Shown here piece after piece: positions 35,421-44,363 of a stretch of DNA of 64,000 nt. Position 1 is the first letter of the stretch. The number at the start of each line of letters is the position of its first letter. This DNA is from Rothia sp035916755 (GTDB taxonomy: Bacteria > Actinomycetota > Actinomycetes > Actinomycetales > Micrococcaceae): assembly GCF_035916755.1 (NCBI RefSeq), contig NZ_JAYWIX010000007.1, forward strand, positions 62,001 to 126,000. Reading direction: 5' to 3'. The notes below the pieces were generated by a model. The model was given only the letters and a program-made list of their open reading frames with translations. It had not been told where the DNA came from and did not search any database. The position numbers and the translations under genes were made by a program.

Positions 35421-36227
35421 ATGACGTCCGCCCACCCTCTTCTGCCCGATATACTGACCAGCTGGCGGCAGACCACAGAACTCTTCTTTCCTAGGGTCTG
35501 CGCCAGCTGCCAGACCTACGGGCCCAGCATGCTGGCGTCCGCTGCCCTCTGCCCCCTCTGCGACCGGCTGGTGCGTCTAGCTACCCTCAACCTGCAGACC
35601 ATTACCCTGCCCGGCGCACAGCTGCCGGTGGTGTCTGCTGGCCGCTACGAGCACGAGCTGGGGCGCTGCGTCCTGGCCTATAAGGACGCCGGACGCACCG
35701 ACCTTAGCCCCTACCTCGCCTCGGCCCTGGCCCGGGCCACGACCTGCCTTCTAGAGCTGAACCAGGGCGAGCTGGATCCCGCTGAGCCTATCTTCCTGGT
35801 GCCCCTGCCCTCCAGCCGGGCCTCGGTGCGCAGGCGAGGCTATGCCCCAGCCCCGCTCCTAGCCCGCGCAGTGCTACCCCTCCTGCGCTACCCGGCACCG
35901 GTCAAGGTGGCGGACGCGCTCGCCCAGGTTCCTGCCTGGAAGCGGGGAATAGGCGGCGCCAAAGGTGCCCAAGCCCAGAAAACCCTGGGCCTCGAAGAGC
36001 GCCACCGGCAGATGCAGGGAAAACTTACCCTGGGCAAGCCTGCTCTGCACCAGCTGGGGCGCTACTACCGTCTAGAGGGAACCAGCTGTCTGCTGATTGA
36101 CGATGTGTTCACCACCGGAGCTTCCCTGAAGGAGGGCTACCGGGTGCTTACCAGCCAGGGCGCCACCGTGCTGGGAGGGGCAACGATTGCCTATGTTCCC
36201 AAGCGGCAGCCATATAGCACAGGGTGA
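35421..36227 (+). CDS. ComF-family phosphoribosyltransferase-like protein
   Basis: 268-residue ComF family protein. N-terminal zinc-finger-like region with C-x2-C pairs (VCASC, LCPLC). The PRTase signature LLIDDVFTTGASLKEG is near the C-terminus, and a basic RASVRRRGYAPA motif sits in the middle. In competent bacteria ComF handles incoming single-stranded DNA; in actinobacteria the role is untested. It follows lpqB by 68 bp, the usual order. A middle segment (KRGIGGAKGAQAQKTLG) replaces the usual shorter RxKTxxQ region. Confidence 0.88.
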   Translation: MTSAHPLLPDILTSWRQTTELFFPRVCASCQTYGPSMLASAALCPLCDRLVRLATLNLQTITLPGAQLPVVSAGRYEHELGRCVLAYKDAGRTDLSPYLASALARATTCLLELNQGELDPAEPIFLVPLPSSRASVRRRGYAPAPLLARAVLPLLRYPAPVKVADALAQVPAWKRGIGGAKGAQAQKTLGLEERHRQMQGKLTLGKPALHQLGRYYRLEGTSCLLIDDVFTTGASLKEGYRVLTSQGATVLGGATIAYVPKRQPYSTG

Positions 36228-36346
36228 GGTGGGCCACCAAAATATTGAGTCCTTCCTGTGAAAAGAACCGTAAAAGGCTTAAAAAAATGACTTAGACCAC
36301 AAAAGGGCGTAGAGTTGCGTTAAGGAATCCACAAGATAGATTCCCC

Positions 36347-36375
36347 AATACCCGGCAGTCACAGGGCCGGGTATT
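36347..36375 (+). promoter_or_regulatory. hairpin in the hpf leader
   Basis: Perfect 10-bp stem AATACCCGGC / GCCGGGTATT with a 9-nt loop, 15 nt upstream of the GGAGGG ribosome-binding site of hpf. A weaker stem (GGAATC / GATTCC, about 36324-36343) precedes it. The 172-bp comF-hpf gap is otherwise without genes. Could control hpf translation or be an attenuator-like or read-through terminator; undecided. Confidence 0.45.
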
Positions 36376-36399
36376 CACCCCCTGAGAATGGAGGGAATT

Positions 36400-37047
36400 G
36401 TGGAACTCAACATCACCGGCCGCAACGTCAAAGTAAGTGAACGTTTGCAGGAACACGTTGAAAGTAAAATCACCAAGTTCGAAGCCCTCGGCGACAACGT
36501 AACCGACATTGAAGTCAAGTTCACCAAGGAAGGCCAGAATGGCCCCGCCGCGATTCGAGTGGAAATCACTGTCGTCGGCCGCGGCCCCGTGCTCCGAGCA
36601 GAAGCAACCGGTCAAGATAAGTTCGCAGTTTTCGACGAAACCTATGGCAAGCTCCTAGAACGCCTCCGCCGTGCCCGCGACCGTCGCAAGACCCGCCGTG
36701 CAGGGGGCAAGCACCCCATTTCGCTCTCAGAAGCCACTGGTTCACTGCCCGTCATCACCGACCAGGTCGCCCTCACCGAAATTCAGACCGAGGACCTGCC
36801 GGTTGAAGAAGCAGCTTTTGCTGGCGAATACGACCTGCACGAAGAAGCTGACTCACCCATCGAGATTCGTCAGAAGAGCTTCCCCGCCGACCACCTGACC
36901 CCCGAAGAAGCGGTTGACCGCATGGAGCTGGTTGGCCACGACTTCTTCCTCTACGTCGATAAGGCAACCGGATCCCCCGCAGCGGTCTACCGCCGTAAAG
37001 GCTGGTCCTACGGCGTCATTACCCTCGAAGAAGGTACTACCGACTAA
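36400..37047 (+). CDS. hpf: long-form ribosome hibernation promoting factor
   Basis: 215-residue long HPF, which dimerises 70S ribosomes into inactive 100S particles in stationary phase. Start set at GTG 36400, 4 nt after GGAGGG; ATG 36388 is in frame but lacks an RBS. N-terminal S30AE domain (about 1-100: NITGRNVKVSERLQEHVESK, DIEVKFTKEG, LRAEATGQDKFAVFDETYGK). A linker follows, then the C-terminal dimerisation domain (about 155-210: FPADHLTPEEAVDRMELVGH, DFFLYVDKATGSPAAVYRRK). Lies before secA, as in most actinobacteria. Confidence 0.95.
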   Translation: MELNITGRNVKVSERLQEHVESKITKFEALGDNVTDIEVKFTKEGQNGPAAIRVEITVVGRGPVLRAEATGQDKFAVFDETYGKLLERLRRARDRRKTRRAGGKHPISLSEATGSLPVITDQVALTEIQTEDLPVEEAAFAGEYDLHEEADSPIEIRQKSFPADHLTPEEAVDRMELVGHDFFLYVDKATGSPAAVYRRKGWSYGVITLEEGTTD

Positions 37048-37067
37048 GGTCGGTACCCGCCCGGACT

Positions 37068-37119
37068 AGGGCCCTCTGCCGTACCCCCTACCGCAGGTAG
37101 GGGGGGCGCAGGGGGCCCT
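37068..37119 (+). other. long GC hairpin between hpf and secA
   Basis: Nested inverted repeats: outer AGGGCCC / GGGCCCT and inner CCCCCTACC / GGTAGGGGG around GCA. No T-tract follows, so it may be a pause or mRNA 3' end structure and not an intrinsic terminator. A -10-like TAGAAT at 37211-37216 may start the secA transcript. Confidence 0.45.
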
Positions 37120-37280
37120 GCCCTGTGCCTGGCCCTACCCCTCTGTGAATCTAAAAGGTAGGCCCGTCAAGCCCACAGGTGAACGGCCCCAGCCCGTTTG
37201 CGGACTAAACTAGAATAGAGTGAGCACGGTGGGCTCACCCTGCCCACCCCTAAACCAAACCAATCAAGGAGCAAACTTCA

Positions 37281-39932
37281 GTGGCATCTCTCTTGGAAAA
37301 GCTACTCCGCAGCGGAGACCAAAAAGTCCTCAAGCAGCTGCGTGCTTACACCGATGCAGTGAACTCACTCGAAGACAGCTTTGTTGCGATGAGCGATGCA
37401 GAGCTACGCGCTGAGACCGACGCCTTCCGCAAGCGCGTTGAGGACGGCGAGTCACTGGACATTCTGCTCCCCGAAGCTTTTGCTGTGGTCCGCGAAGCCT
37501 CAAAACGAACCCTGGGCAAGCGCCACTACGATGTGCAGCTCATGGGTGGCGCCGCCCTGCACCTGGGCAATATCGCCGAAATGAAAACCGGTGAGGGTAA
37601 GACCTTGGTCGCCACCGCTCCTGCCTACCTCAACGCCCTCTCCGGTAAGGGTGTGCATGTGGTGACCGTTAACGACTACCTGGCTGAGTACCAGGCTAAC
37701 CTGATGGGCCGTGTCTTCCGTTTCCTGGGTATGGAGTCGGGCGTTATTCTGGCGAACCAGACCCCCGATGTGCGCCGTAAACAGTACGAAGCCGACATTA
37801 CCTACGGCACCAATAACGAGTTTGGCTTTGACTACCTGCGTGACAACATGGCCTGGACCAAAGAGGAACAGGTACAGCGCGGCCATAACTTTGCCATTGT
37901 CGATGAGGTTGACTCCATTCTGATCGACGAGGCCCGTACCCCGCTGATTATCTCTGGCCCCGCTATGGGCGAAGCTAACCGCTGGTACGGCGAATTTGCC
38001 CGTATCGCCCGCACCCTGGTGGCCGGCGAAGACTACGAGGTCGATGAAAAGAAGCGCACCGTGGGCGTGCTCGAATCGGGTATCGATAAGGTTGAAGACC
38101 ACCTGGGCATCGATAACCTCTACGAGTCACAGAACACCCCCCTGATTGGCTTCCTCAATAACGCTATTAAGGCCAAGGAACTCTTCAAGGGCAACAAGGA
38201 CTACGTCGTAATGAACGGCGAAGTCATGATTGTTGATGAACACACCGGCCGTATTCTGGCAGGCCGCCGCTACAACGACGGCATCCACCAGGCTATTGAG
38301 GCCAAGGAAGAGGTCGAGGTCAAGCCTGAAAATCAGACCATGGCGACCGTGACCCTGCAGAACTACTTCCGCATGTACGACAAGCTCTCGGGTATGACCG
38401 GTACCGCTGAGACCGAGGCTGCCGAGTTCATGAACACCTACGAGCTGGGTGTCGTGCCTATTCCGACTAACAAGGAAAAACAGCGCATCGATCAGCCCGA
38501 TAAGGTCTACAAGAACGAGATTGCCAAGTTCAACGCGGTGGTCAAAGATATCGAAGAGCGCCACGCTACCGGCCAGCCCGTGCTGGTAGGTACCACCAGC
38601 GTCGAGAAGTCCGAGTATCTGTCTAAGCTCCTGATGAAGGCCGGTATTCGCCACGAGGTGCTCAACGCGAAGAACAATGCCCGTGAGGCTGCCATCGTGG
38701 CCCAGGCTGGCCGTAAGGGTGCTGTCACCGTGGCGACGAATATGGCAGGCCGCGGTACCGACATTATGCTCGGCGGCAACCCCGAGTTCGAGGCCGTTGA
38801 GACCATGAAGACCCTGGGGCTTGACCCCAAGGAGAGGACTGAAGAATACGAGGCTAAGTGGCCCGAGGTGCTCGCCGCAGCAGAGCAGGCCTCTGCTGCC
38901 GAGCACGAAGAGGTCAAAGAACTGGGCGGTCTCTACGTGCTGGGTACCGAGCGTCACGAGTCCCGCCGCATCGATAACCAGCTGCGCGGACGTTCGGGCC
39001 GCCAGGGCGACCCCGGCGAGTCCCGCTTCTACCTGTCACTGTCTGACGACCTGATGCGCCTCTTCAATGGCCAGGCAGCTGCCCGCCTCATGGCTGGTGC
39101 CCCCGATGATACCGCTCTGGAAGCTAAGATTGTTTCCCGCGTCATCGCCAACGCCCAGGGCCAGGTCGAGGCCCGTAACGCTGAGCAGCGCAAGAATGTG
39201 CTCAAGTATGACGATGTGCTCAACCGTCAGCGTGAAGCCATGTACAAGGATCGCGCCCAGATTCTGGCAGGGGATGACCTCAAGGAACAGATTGCTAAGT
39301 TCCGCACTGAGGTCATCACCTCAGCAATTGATGCCCAGGTGGGCGAGGGCCACGCCGAGGACTGGGACTTCGAGAAGCTCTGGGAGAACCTGCGCACCAT
39401 CTTCCCGGTTACCATTACCCCAGAAGACCTGGCTGAAGAAGCTGGCGACAAGACCAAGGTCACCCGCGACCAGATTGTGAAGGAGGTGCTGGCTGACGCT
39501 GAGATGCAGTACGGCGAGCGTGAAGAGTCCGTGGGTGAGGACGCCATGCGCGAGATTGAGCGCCGCGTGGTGCTCTCGGTCATCGGTAAGCGCTGGCCTG
39601 AGCACCTCTACGAGATGGACTACCTCAAGGAAGGTATTGGCCTGCGCGCTATGGCCCAGCGTGATCCCCTGGTGGAATACCAGCGTGAGGGTTATGCCCT
39701 CTACCAGAGTATGATGGGAGGTGTTCGCGAGGAGACCGTGTCGATGCTCTACAGCGTAGACCTGTCGAAGCAGCGTACCCAGCAGTCGAAGATTCAGCTG
39801 AAGATTCCTGCCCAGCCCAAGTTCCTGCAGTACTCAGCTCCCTCTGAGTCTGGTAAGACCGAGGTGCATACTGAGGCCGTGAACGACCGTAGCAACGAGC
39901 AGATTTCGATTCTGAACCAGCGTAAGAAGTAG
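37281..39932 (+). CDS. secA: preprotein translocase ATPase SecA
   Basis: 883-residue motor that pushes unfolded preproteins through SecYEG. GTG start with AAGGAG 10 nt upstream. Walker A MKTGEGKTLVATA (about 95), Walker B VDEVDSILIDEARTPLIISG, preprotein-binding region, second helicase domain (TTSVEKSEYLSKLL, ATNMAGRGTDIMLGG, ERHESRRIDNQLRGRSGRQGDPG). The C-terminal tail ends NERSN-type (DRSNEQISILNQRKK) with no CxC zinc motif. Full-length SecA1. Single unit, closed by a 24-bp hairpin terminator. Confidence 0.97.
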   Translation: MASLLEKLLRSGDQKVLKQLRAYTDAVNSLEDSFVAMSDAELRAETDAFRKRVEDGESLDILLPEAFAVVREASKRTLGKRHYDVQLMGGAALHLGNIAEMKTGEGKTLVATAPAYLNALSGKGVHVVTVNDYLAEYQANLMGRVFRFLGMESGVILANQTPDVRRKQYEADITYGTNNEFGFDYLRDNMAWTKEEQVQRGHNFAIVDEVDSILIDEARTPLIISGPAMGEANRWYGEFARIARTLVAGEDYEVDEKKRTVGVLESGIDKVEDHLGIDNLYESQNTPLIGFLNNAIKAKELFKGNKDYVVMNGEVMIVDEHTGRILAGRRYNDGIHQAIEAKEEVEVKPENQTMATVTLQNYFRMYDKLSGMTGTAETEAAEFMNTYELGVVPIPTNKEKQRIDQPDKVYKNEIAKFNAVVKDIEERHATGQPVLVGTTSVEKSEYLSKLLMKAGIRHEVLNAKNNAREAAIVAQAGRKGAVTVATNMAGRGTDIMLGGNPEFEAVETMKTLGLDPKERTEEYEAKWPEVLAAAEQASAAEHEEVKELGGLYVLGTERHESRRIDNQLRGRSGRQGDPGESRFYLSLSDDLMRLFNGQAAARLMAGAPDDTALEAKIVSRVIANAQGQVEARNAEQRKNVLKYDDVLNRQREAMYKDRAQILAGDDLKEQIAKFRTEVITSAIDAQVGEGHAEDWDFEKLWENLRTIFPVTITPEDLAEEAGDKTKVTRDQIVKEVLADAEMQYGEREESVGEDAMREIERRVVLSVIGKRWPEHLYEMDYLKEGIGLRAMAQRDPLVEYQREGYALYQSMMGGVREETVSMLYSVDLSKQRTQQSKIQLKIPAQPKFLQYSAPSESGKTEVHTEAVNDRSNEQISILNQRKK

Positions 39933-39945
39933 CTCAGCAGAAGAA

Positions 39946-39999
39946 CCTAGACCAAAGGCCCCGAATCCTTGATATAGGATTCGGGGCCTTTGGTCTAGG
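39946..39999. terminator. 24-bp hairpin terminator after secA
   Basis: Perfect 24-bp inverted repeat (arm begins CCTAGACCAAAGGCCCCG) with a 6-nt loop, between convergent secA and hisN. Confidence 0.9.
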
Positions 40000-40034
40000 T
40001 TGAAACGTTTTCCCGGTACCGTGAGAACCCGGTT

Positions 40035-40829
40035 TTAAAGGGTCTTGTCGGTCCCCAGGTAGGAAAGGACGGCCTCATGCAGGTGGCCGTTGGTGGCTAG
40101 GGCGTTGCCGCCGTGGGGGCCGTCTGCTCCTGCCAGGGAGGTGAAGCGTCCGCCTGCTTCGGTCACGATGGGGACCAGGGCTGCCATGTCGTAGAGGCCG
40201 AGTTCGGGTTCAGCGGCGGCGTCGACGACGCCCTCTGCGACCATCATGTAGGACCAGAAGTCGCCGTAGGCTCGGGTGCGCCAGACTGTGTCGGTCAGGT
40301 CGATGAAGTTATTACGCAGGCCCAAATCGCGCCAGCCGGTGAGAGATGAGTAGGAGAGGGAGGCGTCCTCGAGCTGGGCGACAGAGGAGACCGAGATACG
40401 GGTGGCCTTGGCGAGGGAGCGGCCGGTGTAGGCGCCGGTGCCTTCGGCTGCCCACCAGCGGCGTTGGAGGGCAGGGGCGGAGACGACGCCGACGACGGGC
40501 TTGCCGTGGTCGAGCAGGGCGATAAGGGTAGCCCAGACGGGCACGCCGCGCACGAAGTTCTTGGTGCCGTCGATGGGGTCGATGACCCACTGGCGGGGAG
40601 AAGAGCCGGTTTCCCCCAATTCTTCACCCAGCACCGAGTCACGGGTGCGGACGCGGGAGAGCTGGGAACGGATGAGCTGTTCGGCTTCGCGGTCGGCGTC
40701 GGTGACGGGGGTGAGGTCGGGTTTGGTGTCGACGGCGAAATCGTGGGAGGTGAACTTGGCCAGGGTGAGGCGGTCTACCGCATCAGCCATGATGTGGGCT
40801 AAGCGCAGGTCGTCGGTGTAGTTAGTCAT
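40035..40829 (-). CDS. hisN: histidinol-phosphatase HisN (inositol monophosphatase family)
   Basis: 264-residue Mg-dependent phosphatase removing phosphate from histidinol phosphate. Family motifs: DREAEQLIRSQL, GEELGE (metal ligand Glu), WVIDPIDGTKNFVRGVP (core metal loop) and the C-terminal GLYDMAALVPIVTEAGGRFT. Assignment as HisN and not inositol monophosphatase rests on the aroA-rsgA-hisN order common in actinobacteria. Starts 22 bp after rsgA. Confidence 0.85.
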   Translation of the reverse strand: MTNYTDDLRLAHIMADAVDRLTLAKFTSHDFAVDTKPDLTPVTDADREAEQLIRSQLSRVRTRDSVLGEELGETGSSPRQWVIDPIDGTKNFVRGVPVWATLIALLDHGKPVVGVVSAPALQRRWWAAEGTGAYTGRSLAKATRISVSSVAQLEDASLSYSSLTGWRDLGLRNNFIDLTDTVWRTRAYGDFWSYMMVAEGVVDAAAEPELGLYDMAALVPIVTEAGGRFTSLAGADGPHGGNALATNGHLHEAVLSYLGTDKTL

Positions 40830-40851
40830 GGTCTCGTGTGCCTTGGTGTGT

Positions 40852-41940
40852 TTAGAGGTCTACGACGCCGAGTTCTTTCTCGGTGTCGCCGGTTTCTTCG
40901 TCAACGTGCAGGAGCTTGCGCAGGGATTCGAGGCGTTCTGGGCCTGAGGGGCCGGCTTGGCCCGCTTCGACGTAGGCGGTAAGGCCGCAGTCGGGTGCGG
41001 ACGCCGAGTGGGTACAGCCCTTGGAGCAGTTGGCTGAGCCCGGGGCAAGGTCGGTGAAGGAGGCGACCAGGGTGTCGGGCTCGACGTGGGCTAGGCCGAA
41101 GGAGCGGATGCCGGGGGTGTCGATAATCCAGGTGCCGGGGGCAGACTTTTGGGGCTGGAGGGCCAGAGCTGAGGACGAGGTGTGGCGGCCACGCCCGGTC
41201 ACGGCATTCACATGGCCGGTGGCGCGTTCTGCTCCGGTCAGGGCGTTGACCAGGGTTGATTTGCCTACGCCGGAGTGGCCCAGGAGCACAGAGACTGAGC
41301 CGTCGAGATACTCAGAAAGCTGCTCAACTAGGGTGGTGTCGAGCCCTTCGGAGCCTTCCTCGCTGGGGGCGCGGCCGTCCTTGGACTTAGACAGTAGGAT
41401 GGTGAGCTCAACGTCCCGGTAGTAGTCCAGCAGCCATTTTGGGTGTTTGAGGTCGGTCTTGGTGATGCAGAGAATGGGGGTGAGCCCGGCGTCGAAGGCA
41501 GCGGCTAGGGACCGGTCGATAAAGCCGGTACGGGGCTCGGGGTTTTCAGCGGCGACCACGATAACCAGGTTGTCGGCGTTGGCAACGACGACGCGCTCGA
41601 CGGGGTCGGTATCGTCTGCGCTGCGGCGCAGCAGGTTGGCGCGCTCTTCAATGCGGACGAGGCGGGCTAGAGTATCGGGCTTGCCGCTGGTATCACCCAC
41701 GAGGGCAACCTTGTCGCCCACCACGATGGGGGAGCGGCGCAGCTCGCGGGCGCGTACGGCGGTGACGACCCGTTCGCTACTTTTGCCCTCATCGAGGATG
41801 GCGGTGTAGCGGCCCCGGTCTACGGTGATGATGCGGCCGATTTCTGCGTCCTTGTGGGCAGGGCGGTCCTTGGTACGGGGGCGGGAGCCCTTCTTGTTGG
41901 GGCGGACGCGCACATCGCTTTCATCCCAGGAACGGCGCAT
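40852..41940 (-). CDS. rsgA: ribosome small-subunit GTPase RsgA
   Basis: 362-residue circularly permuted GTPase that helps mature the 30S subunit. Start at ATG 41938-41940, which shares one base with the aroA stop (TAATG); the frame open to 41961 lies inside aroA. N-terminal OB fold (GRIITVDRGRYTAIL), G4 LCITKTDL, then G1 GHSGVGKSTLVNAL, switch GRGRHTSSSA and G3 DTPGIRSFGL in permuted order. The zinc site is C-x4-C-x-H-x6-C (NCSKGCTHSASAPDCG). Translationally coupled to aroA. Confidence 0.95.
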   Translation of the reverse strand: MRRSWDESDVRVRPNKKGSRPRTKDRPAHKDAEIGRIITVDRGRYTAILDEGKSSERVVTAVRARELRRSPIVVGDKVALVGDTSGKPDTLARLVRIEERANLLRRSADDTDPVERVVVANADNLVIVVAAENPEPRTGFIDRSLAAAFDAGLTPILCITKTDLKHPKWLLDYYRDVELTILLSKSKDGRAPSEEGSEGLDTTLVEQLSEYLDGSVSVLLGHSGVGKSTLVNALTGAERATGHVNAVTGRGRHTSSSALALQPQKSAPGTWIIDTPGIRSFGLAHVEPDTLVASFTDLAPGSANCSKGCTHSASAPDCGLTAYVEAGQAGPSGPERLESLRKLLHVDEETGDTEKELGVVDL

Positions 41941-43307
41941 TAGGCGGCACCTGCCTGCCACTGATCCAGCATGTTCTGCCAGAGCCCGGTGAAGTTGGGC
42001 AGGGTCTTGGAGGTGGTCTCGACGTTCTCAACCACGATGCCCGGTAGCACCAGACCCATTACGGCAGCGGCGGTTGCCATGCGGTGGTCAGCGTAGGTGC
42101 GCATGAGGGCCCCGTGAGCTACAGGGGCGGTGACGCGGATACCGTCCGTAGTTTCTTCAGCGGAACCGCCCAGGCGGTTAATCTCGGCGGTCAGGGCGGC
42201 AAGCCGGTCGGTTTCATGGCCGCGCAGGTGGGCAATACCGGAAAGGACGCTGGTCGCCGGAGAAAGAGCGATGAGGGCAGCGACGGTGGGGGCTAGCTCA
42301 CCGGCCTCGGCCAGGTCGAGCTCAACACCGGGCAAGCCGGACGCCGCACCCCCGGTGGGGCCGGTGACGGTCAGGTTTCCGTCGGCTAACTCCACCCGGG
42401 CCCCAAAGAGGGGCAGAATCTTTCGCCAGTGGTCCCCACCCTGGGTGGTAGAGGCTGGCCAGCGAGGAACGGTTACCGATGCGCCGGTGGCAACAGCGGC
42501 AACCAAGAAAGGACCAGCGTTGGAGAGGTCGGGCTCAACGGTAACCTCAAAGCCGGGGAAGCCACCGGGGGCAACCGTCCAGGTATCGGTGCCATTGAAG
42601 TCGACGCTAATACCGAGCTCACGCATAGTCTCAACGGTCATCTCAATGTGGGGCATCGAGGGCACCTGGCCACCCTCGTGCCGCAGCACCAGACCCCGCT
42701 CAAAACGGCACGCAGCCAGCAGTAGGGCAGAGACAAACTGGGAAGAACCCGAAGCGTCAATGGTCAGCTCGGGCACCTGCACCGAACCGGTAGAAACGAC
42801 GGTAAAGGGCAGGGAGCCGCGACCGGCGTCCGCAACCTCAACCCCCAGGCCCCGTAGGGCCTCAATCACCGGCAGCATGGGGCGCACCCGCGCATGCTCA
42901 TCGCCATCGAAATGGAAAGTACCGGGCAGCAGGGCAGCTACCGGGGGCACAAAACGCATCACGGTACCCGCCAGCCCCACATCAATGGAGGTCTCACGGG
43001 CAGCGGTCGCAGAAAAATCTAGGGGGGTCACCCGCAGGTCAGGGCCAAAGGCACTACCGGTTTCAACCTCTTCAAAACGGGCACCCAGGGCAGTCAGCGC
43101 AGTCATCATCAGCCGCGAATCGCGCGAATGCAGGGGAGCGTGAATCACCGAGGGGCTATCGGCTAAAGCCGCCAGCAGCAGGTAACGATTGGTGAGCGAC
43201 TTAGACCCGGGAATCTCCACCCGGGCATGGGCACCGCCGGGCACCGTAACGGTGGGCGCTAGCCAGTCTCCATCGGCAACTAGGGGCTGCTTGGTCGCAT
43301 CAACCAC
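41940..43307 (-). CDS. aroA: 3-phosphoshikimate 1-carboxyvinyltransferase
   Basis: 455-residue EPSP synthase, the sixth shikimate-pathway step. PEP/S3P-binding block IPGSKSLTNRYLLLAALA near residue 33, GLAGTVMRFVPP, IDASGSSQFVSALLLAA, and the C-terminal AHLRGHETDRLAAL and DHRMATAAAVMGL blocks are all present. First gene of aroA-rsgA-hisN, overlapping rsgA by one base. The stretch before it (43308-43380) has no other gene. Confidence 0.95.
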   Translation of the reverse strand: MVDATKQPLVADGDWLAPTVTVPGGAHARVEIPGSKSLTNRYLLLAALADSPSVIHAPLHSRDSRLMMTALTALGARFEEVETGSAFGPDLRVTPLDFSATAARETSIDVGLAGTVMRFVPPVAALLPGTFHFDGDEHARVRPMLPVIEALRGLGVEVADAGRGSLPFTVVSTGSVQVPELTIDASGSSQFVSALLLAACRFERGLVLRHEGGQVPSMPHIEMTVETMRELGISVDFNGTDTWTVAPGGFPGFEVTVEPDLSNAGPFLVAAVATGASVTVPRWPASTTQGGDHWRKILPLFGARVELADGNLTVTGPTGGAASGLPGVELDLAEAGELAPTVAALIALSPATSVLSGIAHLRGHETDRLAALTAEINRLGGSAEETTDGIRVTAPVAHGALMRTYADHRMATAAAVMGLVLPGIVVENVETTSKTLPNFTGLWQNMLDQWQAGAA

Positions 43308-43383
43308 AAATAAAACCTACTTCGGAATCAGTTATTACGGCGTACTCCCTCCCTATTTTAGGTGGGCGGGGCAGCAAACAAGA

Positions 43384-43412
43384 AAACCCCGCACCGGTTT
43401 GGTGCGGGGTTT
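43384..43412 (-). terminator. terminator of the DoxX gene
   Basis: 12-bp perfect stem AAACCCCGCACC / GGTGCGGGGTTT with a 5-nt loop; on the minus strand followed by TCTTGTTTGC. Confidence 0.8.
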
Positions 43413-43452
43413 ATCGAAAGTTCACGGGGGCGTACACCCGGTACGGGCCAGC

Positions 43453-43983
43453 TTAGGCGAAGAGGTCCTCAACCTTTTTCTGGGCGTCAGAAGCAGCATC
43501 CTGAACATCAGATGCCAGCTGATGGGACTTCTTAGCAACCTGGTCACCCAGCTTAGAAGCTCGCCAGGCCAGTGAGGGGTTACCGTCGGTGTCAACAGCT
43601 GAGATAGCAATAGCGCCCAGCAGGGAGCCGTTGAGCACAGCAGCATTGCGACGGGCAGTCTTCTCTTCCTTAGTCTCAGCCTCGGTAGCGCGGTACTCAA
43701 CATAGGAGTTAATAGCACCGGTAGCCAGCAGGACGCTCGCAGAAAGACGGGGCAACTTACCCAGGGCAAAGAGGGTGCCAGCAGCTACCTGAGAACCAGC
43801 CAGAGCCTGACCCACCAGCTTCTCTTGGCCACGCAGCACAGACAGCTGAGGGGCAGAAGTCGCAGCCAGGTTGACAACCTTAGCCAGGTGCTTGGACGAT
43901 TCGGGGTCACGCAGGCGGTCAACACCCGAGATAATAAAGCTTGAAGCCAGCAGAGGGCGAGCAAAACGGCGAACCAAAGACAT
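43453..43983 (-). CDS. DoxX-family membrane protein
   Basis: 176-residue protein. Start at ATG 43983, preceded by GGAGG at 5 nt. Family start RRFARPLLASSFIISGVDRLRDP with hydrophobic segments near 8-22, 72-85 (LAGSQVAAGTLFALGKLP), 90-105 and 125-145, and a charged C-terminal tail (KKSHQLASDVQDAASDAQKK). DoxX proteins are membrane parts of redox-related complexes in some actinobacteria; the partner here is unknown. Divergent from sigH. Confidence 0.8.
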   Translation of the reverse strand: MSLVRRFARPLLASSFIISGVDRLRDPESSKHLAKVVNLAATSAPQLSVLRGQEKLVGQALAGSQVAAGTLFALGKLPRLSASVLLATGAINSYVEYRATEAETKEEKTARRNAAVLNGSLLGAIAISAVDTDGNPSLAWRASKLGDQVAKKSHQLASDVQDAASDAQKKVEDLFA

Positions 43984-44115
43984 GAGTTCCTCCTTCACGG
44001 GGTGTGAGGCCCCTTTGCGGTGTATCACAGATACCTAACACTACTAAGCATACATATAGACCGGTGGATTCAGCCACTTTATTGCACCACCAGCGCAAAA
44101 TTACTCTGGTGCTGG

Positions 44116-44140
44116 GGAATAAACTCGACTCTCTGTCGTT
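44116..44140 (+). promoter_or_regulatory. candidate SigH/SigR-type promoter of sigH
   Basis: GGAAT at 44116-44120 and GTT at 44138-44140 with a 17-nt spacer. SigR/SigH promoters have GGAAT then GTT with a spacer near 18 nt, so this fits autoregulation. It stands 224 bp before the sigH ATG with repeat copy 2 in between. Confidence 0.5.
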
Positions 44141-44169
44141 ATACATGACGAGATTTGTTAAAGGTTTCG

Positions 44170-44271
44170 CAGGCTCACGCTCGCTGTCGGCCTTCTCGCT
44201 GGTTCGCTAGCTGGCTCGCAGGCTCGCCAGATTCGCGCCAGCCCCGAGCCAACAGCTTCGCTGTGAGCCTG
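44170..44271. repeat. dispersed palindromic repeat, copy 2 (sigH leader)
   Basis: 102 nt with inverted ends CAGGCTCAC / GTGAGCCTG, homologous to 26341-26435. The middle differs (GGTTCGCTAGCTGGCTCGCA here). It lies in the presumed 5' leader of sigH. Confidence 0.8.
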
Positions 44272-44363
44272 TTCAACCAGTACAGGTCTCGTTGTACTCG
44301 GCGCGCAGCCGCGCCCGTTGGCAGGTACAGTAAGACAAAAGACCACAGCACACCTGGAGGGAA

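Noticed and set aside
42130..43143. 337-codon open frame on the plus strand opposite aroA
   Set aside because: Arg/Ser/Pro-rich translation typical of a GC-rich antisense shadow; aroA on the other strand has all family motifs.
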